From the NCBI GenBank assembly GCA_027012915.1, contig JALUYN010000366.1, positions 1 through 12,116 of the forward strand: 12,116 nt of DNA. The letters are read 5' to 3'. Shown here in pieces: positions 6,533 through 12,116 of this stretch (within the stretch, counting starts at the first letter, position 1; every line of letters starts with the position of its first letter). The notes under the pieces are model-generated. The model saw nothing but the letters and a program-made list of their open reading frames with translations, was not told the DNA's origin and did no database searches. A program made the position numbers and the translations under genes. Source of the DNA: Cellvibrionaceae bacterium. GTDB lineage: Bacteria > Pseudomonadota > Gammaproteobacteria > Pseudomonadales > Cellvibrionaceae.

Positions 6533-7537
6533 GTGGTGTCCGATTATCTAACGCAGTCGATTATTACCCATATGGAGTTTGACTCGCTGGACGGTACTGT
6601 TCAGGAGATTATGGAGCCCATCAAGGTGGTTTCTCCACAGCTCAATATGATGGAGCTGGGAGAAATGTTTGCCGATATGAGCGAGTCCATCGTTGGTGTT
6701 GTCGACAGTCATTGCCGGCCGTTGGGAGTGATGTATCGCTCCCGCGTTAACGAGCTCTTCGGAATGCGCCTGGGGCGCGAGCTGTTTGAAAAGAAACCGG
6801 TGTCGCAGTTTATGGATACGGAGTTTTATCAGTTCGAACACCAGACCCTGTTGACCGATGTCGCATCCGAAATGACCGATCACGATGACTCAGAGTATTT
6901 GAGCCAACATTTTATGGTGGTGCAAAATGGCATACTGTTGGGTGTGGGAACCGCCCGTAAGTTGTTGAAGGTCATTAACGACGCCCGCATCAAACGCGCT
7001 ATTCATTCCAATCCGTTGACTACCCTGCCCGGGCAGGTGCCCCTTTCCGAGATGCAGGCCAAGTTGCGGGGTGAGGAAATGCCTTACTCGGTGGTGTACT
7101 TCGATCTGGATCACTTCAAAGTGTTCAACGATCAGTACGGCCATCGCCGTGGCGATGACGCTATTTTATTGCTGGCCAACGTGCTGCGTGAGTGCAGTGA
7201 CCGTGATCACTTGCCGTTTCATATTGGTGGTGATGATTTTGAAGTGGTGGTGCTGGCCGGCGATGCCGTGGACTGGGCTACTGAAGTGAAACACCGCTAT
7301 GAACAGCAGGTGGTTGATCTCTACGACGAGCCGCACCGTGAGGCCAATTGCATCGTCGGGCTTGATCGCTATGGCCAATCCCGCAGTTTCCCATTGATGA
7401 CCGTTGCTACTGCTGTGATTCTTCCCGAGTACACCGATAAGTGTGCGCAGCAGGTTTCAAGTTGGACCGCCGTGGCCAAGAAGTGCGCCAAGACCACGGG
7501 CGATGTCTGTGTGTTTGAGCAGGAGCTGGTGACCTGA
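6533..7537 (+). CDS. CBS-pair/GGDEF-domain protein, putative diguanylate cyclase
   Basis: Cytosolic signalling protein of 334 residues without membrane segments. Residues about 22-150 resemble a tandem CBS pair (VQEIMEPIKVVSP at 23-35; HFMVVQNGILLGVGTARKLL at 126-145), a module that usually senses adenine nucleotides. The GGDEF domain runs from about 159 to 328: NPLTTLPG (160-167), VVYFDLDHFKVFNDQYGH (187-204, with the metal- and GTP-binding residues) and the signature GGDDF (232-236). The usual fourth-position glutamate is aspartate, so cyclase activity may be reduced or absent. No RxxD inhibitory site precedes the signature: the expected place reads DRDH (223-226). Starts: GTG at 6533 or the adjacent GTG at 6536. 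AGAGG at 6525-6529 is 3 nt and 6 nt away respectively, so 6536 has the better spacing. Its likely output is c-di-GMP synthesis or GTP-dependent signalling. Confidence 0.88.
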   Translation: MVSDYLTQSIITHMEFDSLDGTVQEIMEPIKVVSPQLNMMELGEMFADMSESIVGVVDSHCRPLGVMYRSRVNELFGMRLGRELFEKKPVSQFMDTEFYQFEHQTLLTDVASEMTDHDDSEYLSQHFMVVQNGILLGVGTARKLLKVINDARIKRAIHSNPLTTLPGQVPLSEMQAKLRGEEMPYSVVYFDLDHFKVFNDQYGHRRGDDAILLLANVLRECSDRDHLPFHIGGDDFEVVVLAGDAVDWATEVKHRYEQQVVDLYDEPHREANCIVGLDRYGQSRSFPLMTVATAVILPEYTDKCAQQVSSWTAVAKKCAKTTGDVCVFEQELVT

Positions 7538-7552
7538 CCAGCTCCTCGTTTT
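7521..7552 (+). terminator. Intrinsic terminator overlapping the end of the GGDEF gene
   Basis: A perfect 10-bp stem, AGGAGCTGGT (7521-7530) and ACCAGCTCCT (7537-7546), has a 6-nt loop and is followed by CG and TTTT (7549-7552). The left arm encodes the last residues of the GGDEF protein, and the TGA stop (7535-7537) straddles the loop and the right arm. The T-run is only on the + strand side, so it serves the GGDEF gene. The convergent RND gene ends 11 nt beyond it. Confidence 0.8.
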
Positions 7553-7562
7553 GTCAGGCTTA

Positions 7563-10500
7563 TTAATTCCCGCTGATATAGCTCATCGACAAATCTTGCT
7601 CTGCTGCGTGTTCCGGATCCACTTCGTCAGCGCTGTGCTCTTTTGCCATCAGCAGGTACACGCAAGGCAAAACGTACAGCGTGAAGATGGTGCCGATAAC
7701 CACGCCCGCCACCAGAATGATACCGATACTGTTGCGCGCTTCGGCGCCGGCGCCGGTAACCAGTACCAGGGGGAAGTGGCCCAGGGCCGTTGCCGCGGTC
7801 GTCATCAATACCGGGCGCAGGCGGGTTTCGGCGGCATTCTTAATGGCGTCGAATTTCTTCAAACCTTCGGCCTGTAAATGGTTGGCAAATTCCACAATCA
7901 AAATACCGTTCTTGGCGATCAGCCCCACCAGAGTAATAAAGCCAATCTGTGAATAGATATTAATGGTGGTCCAGCCCAGGAACGGGAACATCAATGCGCC
8001 GGCCAGTGCCAGAGGCACGGAACCTATCAGTACCACCAGTGGGTCGCGGAAGCTGTTGAACTGCACGGCCAGTACAAAGTACACAAAGATCAACGCAATG
8101 CCGAGTACGCCTACCAGTGTGCTGCCTTCTTGTCGAAGTTGACGTGATTCGCCAGCGTAATCCAGCGTGTAGCCCTCGGGCAGTATTTCCGCTGCGGCGT
8201 CTTCCAGAGCCTTAAGTCCCTGCTCTTTGGTGGTGCCGGGAATCAGACCGCCAAAAACGCGGAACGATTTTTTCTGTTGAAACTTGCCCAGCACACGCGG
8301 CGCCGTAATTTTTTCCTGGCGGGCGATATCCGATACGGGAATCAGGTCACCCGTCGGCGTGCGCAGTTGTAAATCCATCAGAGCCTCTGGGGTGCGCTTG
8401 GCGTAGCCTTCCACCATGGGAATAACTCGATAGGCCTTGTCGTTGTAGTCAAAGCGATTGACGTAGTTACCCGACAGCAAAACTCCGAGTTGCTGACTGA
8501 CGCTGGCCAGGTCCATGCCCAGATCGGCAATGCGCTCGCGGTCGAGAATAAAACGAATCTGTGGCAAATCCACTTTCAGGTCTGTATTGGCAAACATAAA
8601 CTTGCCACTGGCATAGGCGGCGCCGACCATTTGCTGTGCGTACTTGTTCATGTCTTCGTGGCTTTCCGAGGACTGAATCACCAGCTCTACATCAAAGTTG
8701 CCGGCGGTGGGCAGTGGTGGAAGCAGCATCGGCAGTACGCGCAGGCCGGTAATGCCGGAGGCGGCAGCAAAGACTTCGGGCAAGGTTTCCTGCACGCTTT
8801 TCTCGCGTTCGTTGAACGGCTTGAAAATCAAACCGCCAAACGCGGCATTGGCGCGAACGATTTGCCACATCTTAATAGAACCCGGTGTTGCCATCAGGGT
8901 ATCCACAACGTCGTGCATGTAGTCGGTACTGTATTCCAGCGAAGAATCTGCCGGGGCCTCTACGATAATGCCGATGGACGATTGGTCTTCAATGGGCGCC
9001 AGTTCTTTCTGCGAGAACATATAAAAGGGCACCGCCAGCAGCGCGATAAAAATACCGCCGACGAGAATTTGATTTTGCCAGGCAAAGGCTTTGTCCAGCG
9101 AGCGACCATAGGCGCGGTGCAGCTTGTCGAAGTAGTGATTAACGCGCTTGGTCATGGGCGCTTCGCGACCGTCGGCCGGATTGGCGTAGGCGCTCATAAT
9201 CGGCGACAGTGTCAACGCGACCACACCGGAAATCATCACCGCAATGGACAGAGTGAACGCAAACTCTTTGAACAGTACCCCGGTCAAACCAGACAGAAAT
9301 CCGATGGGCGCATAAACGGCAGCGAGGGTGATGGTCATACCCACAATCGGCGCCAGCAGTTGCCGCGAACTTGCCAGTGCTGCCTGAGTGCGGCTCATGC
9401 CCTCGCGCATATAGCGCGACACGTTTTCTACCACAACGATGGCGTCATCCACCACCAGTCCCACCGACAGCACGATGGCGAGAATAGTGAGCAGGTTCAG
9501 CGAAAACCCCATAATGGTCATGGCGGCTGTGGCGCCGAGAATGGAGATGGGGATGGTCACCAGAGGCACGATGGCGGTGCGAATTGAGCCCATCAGCGCC
9601 AGCACCACCAGACCTACCAACAATACGGTTTCGATCAATGTGGTGAAAATTTCCTTGATGGCGTCGCGCATATACAACGTGCCATCGAAGCCCATCATGA
9701 TTTCCATGCCATCGGGCAGGGTTTTGTTGATCTCGTCCATCTTGATGTAGAGATCGTCGCCGATGGCAATTTCATTGGCGCCGGGCAGCGGCCAGACGGA
9801 AATGTATACGGCGGCATCCTGAGTCAGGCGCGCGTTGACTTCACCTTCTTCCTCGCCCAGTTCAATACGTGCGACATCACTGAGACGCACCAACGCGCTG
9901 TCGGTCTTGCGGATGATCAGTTGTTCAAAGTCGCTGGGCTTTTGCAGGGTGGTATCGGTCAACAGATTGATGCGCTGTTGATCGTTCTCGCTCTGACCAA
10001 TGGTGGCGATAATGTTGTTGGCACGCAGTGCGCTTTGAATATCCATCGCACTGACGTTGTAAGCCGTCATTTTTAATGGATCAATCCACACCCGCATGGC
10101 CGGGTTGCGAGCGCCTTCAATGCCGATTCGCTGAACGCCGTTGATGGACGATAAAATCGGATTGACGTGTCGGATCAGATAGTCGGTGACATCGGCGCGC
10201 CCCAGACCTTCGGTGTGCACCGGCAGATAGAACACGGCGTTCTCGCGGTCGGCGCGTTTGACTTCCACGGAGGGATCTTCAGCGCCGGCGGGCAGTTCAA
10301 AGCGAATCTGATTGAGTCGTGTAGTCAGTTCGGCCAGTGCTTCCGAACTGTTCTCATTGAGCTTGAGCCATACGGTAACGGTGCTGAGCCCCGCCAGTGT
10401 GTTGGAGTCCACATAGTCTACGCCGGGAACGGTGGCCGCCGCCCGCTCGATGGGGTCGGTGATAAAGCCCTGGACCACATCGGCGGAGGCACCGACGTAG

Positions 10501-10670
10501 GCGGTGTTAATCACCAGGGACGAACTTTCAATTCTCGGGAATTGCAGCGTGGGTAATTCCAGCGCAGAGCGAATGCCGGTCAGTACCAGGATCAGCGATA
10601 TAACGATGGCCAGTACCGGACGCGTGACAAAAATATCCGTAAAAGCCGGAGCGCCGTATTTTCTCGACAT
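7563..10670 (-). CDS. RND efflux pump inner-membrane subunit (HAE1/AcrB family)
   Basis: Proton-driven resistance-nodulation-division transporter of 1035 residues, the normal size of AcrB-type pumps, that moves drugs or other amphiphiles from the periplasm or membrane into an outer-membrane channel. The N-terminal helix ends near residue 32 (FVTRPVLAIVISLILVL at 14-30), followed by the first periplasmic porter half. Helix 4 carries the proton-relay pair in GLVVDDAIVVVENV (D408, D409). A second periplasmic half starts near 560, and helix 10 carries the conserved lysine in GLIAKNGILIVEFAN (K920, equivalent to AcrB K940). These key residues indicate a working pump of the hydrophobe/amphiphile class and not a heavy-metal RND pump. 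The ATG at 10670 has AGGAG 6 nt upstream and starts 13 nt after the adaptor stop, indicating translational coupling. Substrates cannot be told from sequence. Confidence 0.96.
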   Translation of the reverse strand: MSRKYGAPAFTDIFVTRPVLAIVISLILVLTGIRSALELPTLQFPRIESSSLVINTAYVGASADVVQGFITDPIERAAATVPGVDYVDSNTLAGLSTVTVWLKLNENSSEALAELTTRLNQIRFELPAGAEDPSVEVKRADRENAVFYLPVHTEGLGRADVTDYLIRHVNPILSSINGVQRIGIEGARNPAMRVWIDPLKMTAYNVSAMDIQSALRANNIIATIGQSENDQQRINLLTDTTLQKPSDFEQLIIRKTDSALVRLSDVARIELGEEEGEVNARLTQDAAVYISVWPLPGANEIAIGDDLYIKMDEINKTLPDGMEIMMGFDGTLYMRDAIKEIFTTLIETVLLVGLVVLALMGSIRTAIVPLVTIPISILGATAAMTIMGFSLNLLTILAIVLSVGLVVDDAIVVVENVSRYMREGMSRTQAALASSRQLLAPIVGMTITLAAVYAPIGFLSGLTGVLFKEFAFTLSIAVMISGVVALTLSPIMSAYANPADGREAPMTKRVNHYFDKLHRAYGRSLDKAFAWQNQILVGGIFIALLAVPFYMFSQKELAPIEDQSSIGIIVEAPADSSLEYSTDYMHDVVDTLMATPGSIKMWQIVRANAAFGGLIFKPFNEREKSVQETLPEVFAAASGITGLRVLPMLLPPLPTAGNFDVELVIQSSESHEDMNKYAQQMVGAAYASGKFMFANTDLKVDLPQIRFILDRERIADLGMDLASVSQQLGVLLSGNYVNRFDYNDKAYRVIPMVEGYAKRTPEALMDLQLRTPTGDLIPVSDIARQEKITAPRVLGKFQQKKSFRVFGGLIPGTTKEQGLKALEDAAAEILPEGYTLDYAGESRQLRQEGSTLVGVLGIALIFVYFVLAVQFNSFRDPLVVLIGSVPLALAGALMFPFLGWTTINIYSQIGFITLVGLIAKNGILIVEFANHLQAEGLKKFDAIKNAAETRLRPVLMTTAATALGHFPLVLVTGAGAEARNSIGIILVAGVVIGTIFTLYVLPCVYLLMAKEHSADEVDPEHAAEQDLSMSYISGN

Positions 10671-10683
10671 GGGAAGCTCCTGA

Positions 10684-11805
10684 TCAGTGTGTTTCGGGAA
10701 CCAGGCGCGACTTGGCGTAAGTCAGCAGGCCTTCGCGAAGCTTGAACGAACCATTAACTGCGATCAGTTCGCCCACTTTGAGTCCCTTGATTACCGCTAC
10801 CTGTGGCGCGCTGGTATCACTGTTTTCCTGCTCGTTGGCGTACTCGGGCAACAGCGTAATGGAGCGGCGCTGGGCGCGGTAGGCGTTGGCTGGCCCCTGC
10901 TCGTCAGGCAACAGAATGTAGACGTAGTCACCCATACCGTCGCGTCTTACCGCAGTTGCGGGAATGACCGGCAGTTGACGAGCGTCACCACTGGCGACGC
11001 GCACATTAACCGCGGCATTGTGAGGCAGCTCTTCAGTATTGACCTTAGCCCGGAAGCGACGATTGCGGGAGTTGGCAGACATCACTGAATCCATGGCAAT
11101 AATTTCGCCTGTGAACTGCTTGCCGTTGGTTTGCGAAATAGATACCTGGGTTCCGATCGTGACGTCGGCTTTGCCCAGCGGCAAGGTGAAGTCCACCCAG
11201 CGGTAATCATTCAGACCTACCAGAGTGGTGATCAGAGTGTTGGCGGCAATCAGCTCGCCAATTTCGAACTCGTGCAGGCCGGTGTGCGCATCGAAGGGCG
11301 CACGCAGGGTTTTCTTGTCGATGGTGGCTTGCAGGGCGGCGATATCCGCTTGAGCGATATTGTATTGGGCTTCGGCCTGATCCAGGCGCTCCTCGCTGAC
11401 GGTGCGGTTTTTACGCAGTTTGCGCACCCGCTCGCGATCCAGCTTGGCCAGTTTCAGGCGCGCCTGGGCGGCCTTGAGTCGCGCCTGTTCTTCAGCGATG
11501 TCCTGCTGCAACAACAGTTGCCCTTGCTTCACCTTGCTGCCCGACTGGAAGTTGACTTGAGTGACGCGTCCCTCCAGCTCATTGCGCAGCTCGACCATTT
11601 GCGGTGCGACAACTTCACCCAGAGTGAACAGCTGACTCTGCAGGCTGAGTTCTGCAACGGTGGTGGTTTCCACAGTTTCGGAGGGCTCGGGGAAGGACTC
11701 TGCAAATTCGATCATGGATTTGATCTGCAGAGTTTTGTAAGCGGCGAATGCGGCAAACAAGGCCACGCAAATGGCGATGGTGACGAGCCGGCGACGAGTA
11801 TTCAT
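10684..11805 (-). CDS. RND efflux periplasmic adaptor (membrane fusion protein)
   Basis: The 373-residue adaptor of the HlyD/AcrA type bridges the RND pump and an outer-membrane channel. An N-terminal signal-anchor helix spans about 6-23. There is no lipobox cysteine, so it is probably anchored by this helix and not as a lipoprotein. A biotinyl-lipoyl half (about 66-100, with VNFQSGSKVKQGQLLL at 84-99) is followed by a charged coiled-coil hairpin (about 103-163) and the second lipoyl half (168-197, RAPFDAHTGLHEFEIGE). Beta-barrel and membrane-proximal domains fill the rest (KGLKVGELIAVNGSFKLREG at 340-359). The ATG at 11805 has AAGGG 6 nt upstream. It is the first gene of the operon and ends 13 nt before the pump gene. 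No TolC/OprM-like channel gene is in the window, so the channel must be encoded elsewhere or lost. Confidence 0.94.
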   Translation of the reverse strand: MNTRRRLVTIAICVALFAAFAAYKTLQIKSMIEFAESFPEPSETVETTTVAELSLQSQLFTLGEVVAPQMVELRNELEGRVTQVNFQSGSKVKQGQLLLQQDIAEEQARLKAAQARLKLAKLDRERVRKLRKNRTVSEERLDQAEAQYNIAQADIAALQATIDKKTLRAPFDAHTGLHEFEIGELIAANTLITTLVGLNDYRWVDFTLPLGKADVTIGTQVSISQTNGKQFTGEIIAMDSVMSANSRNRRFRAKVNTEELPHNAAVNVRVASGDARQLPVIPATAVRRDGMGDYVYILLPDEQGPANAYRAQRRSITLLPEYANEQENSDTSAPQVAVIKGLKVGELIAVNGSFKLREGLLTYAKSRLVPETH

Positions 11806-11866
11806 AGGGAGCCCTTATTCGATGATATGGAGTGGCTATGAGCCAGGTTATGGCCCCGGAGGGTTG

Positions 11867-11916
11867 ATATATAGCCAATTGCCAATCATTCTCATCTAAA
11901 GCAGGGCGCCGGACAA
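11867..11916 (-). promoter_or_regulatory. Candidate promoter region with Fur-box-like site for the RND operon
   Basis: On the forward strand TGCCAATCATTCTCA (11880-11894) agrees with the 7-1-7 Fur consensus TGATAATNATTATCA at 11 of 14 defined positions, with AATCATT intact. Two weak sigma-70 readings on the minus strand overlap it. One is TTGTCC (11911-11916), a 17-bp spacer and GAGAAT (11888-11893). The other is ATGAGA (11890-11895), a 16-bp spacer and TATATA (11868-11873). Either would place a bound repressor in the promoter of the adaptor gene. GCCAAT is also directly repeated at 11874 and 11881. Iron regulation is an inference. Confidence 0.4.
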
Positions 11917-11992
11917 GACTGGTATTTTAAATTTTATTGTGCACAAATTAGTAGATAGACTTATAAAATTCTAACAGCTGTCACGATTTCTT

Positions 11993-12116
11993 CTAGTTTG
12001 TCAACCACACCTCGACGCGGCCATTTTTGGCTTTAGCCAGTGAAGAACCGCTGGCGGCCACTGGCATATAGTCGCCGAGGCCGAGAGTTTCCGACACGTG
12101 GGTGCCCTGGCGGAAC
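11993..12116 (-). CDS. C-terminal end of a probable OmpA-family (OmpA/MotB-like) protein, partial
   Basis: Only the last 40 residues are in the window, and the 5' end lies beyond the right edge. The reading frame is open from 12115 down to a TAG stop at 11993-11995. The end reads LGLGDYMPVAAS, a short linker, then AKNGRVEVWLTN. This is the usual close of the OmpA peptidoglycan-binding domain (G-x-G/D-x-x-PVA..., then a ...NRRVEVW-like strand), including proteins where an OmpA domain is fused to a substrate-binding domain. One oddity is Gly-Arg where most members have Arg-Arg. If correct, the protein would sit in the outer membrane or periplasm and hold peptidoglycan. It is transcribed in the same direction as the RND operon across a 187-nt gap, in which I see no clear terminator. 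Confidence 0.65.
   Translation of the reverse strand, partial: FRQGTHVSETLGLGDYMPVAASGSSLAKAKNGRVEVWLTN

Noticed and set aside
8490..9587. 365-codon open frame antisense to the RND pump
   Set aside because: Low-complexity His/Gly/Gln/Arg-rich translation without motifs, lying wholly inside a gene with intact family residues on the other strand.
11930..11970. AT-rich inverted repeat (AATTTTAT/ATAAAATT) and TTGTGCACAA palindrome after the OmpA-like gene
   Set aside because: The arms are AT-only with a 25-nt loop and no GC stem, so this does not qualify as an intrinsic terminator. The short palindrome may be chance in an AT-rich gap.

Overview
The window reads as chromosomal DNA of a marine-type gammaproteobacterium. 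The signs are moderate GC, long TonB-dependent receptors, an RND pump with its adaptor, a CBS-GGDEF protein, and protein sequences resembling those of the Cellvibrionales (Saccharophagus/Teredinibacter/Microbulbifer-like). The order-level placement is an inference from protein style. I see no insertion sequence, phage gene, CRISPR array, tRNA or rRNA.

Left part (218-5961, + strand): a purine-base acquisition and salvage block. It holds an AzgA-type NCS2 purine permease, guanine deaminase (guaD), a phosphoribosyltransferase with a PRPP motif that most likely starts at a TTG codon at 3111, and a TonB-dependent outer-membrane receptor. Together they suggest a route in which a base crosses the outer membrane (receptor, inferred) and the inner membrane (permease), after which guanine is deaminated to xanthine and bases are converted to nucleotides. 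The receptor's link to purines rests only on gene order. The 184-nt gap between guaD and the phosphoribosyltransferase is not bare: it has two tandem palindromic sites and three small hairpins ending in a T-run. A strong intrinsic terminator (6031-6064) closes the block.

Middle (6065-7552): just after that terminator lies a 79-nt imperfect inverted repeat that could be a small structured RNA or a hairpin DNA element. It is followed by a gene for a small exported protein of unknown function and a CBS-pair/GGDEF protein with a variant GGDDF signature. A perfect 10-bp hairpin plus T-run overlaps the GGDEF stop codon and terminates transcription just before the convergent RND gene.

Right part (7563-12116, - strand): a two-gene RND efflux operon (adaptor then pump, 13 nt apart) with no outer-membrane channel gene in view. 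Its upstream region carries a candidate Fur box overlapping possible promoters. At the right edge is the C-terminal end of a protein that looks like an OmpA-family domain, in the same orientation.

No wholly new multi-gene system is evident. The most unusual points are the non-coding structures at 6065-6143 and 2932-3085, the variant CBS-GGDEF protein with its small secreted neighbour, and the putative iron control of the efflux operon.
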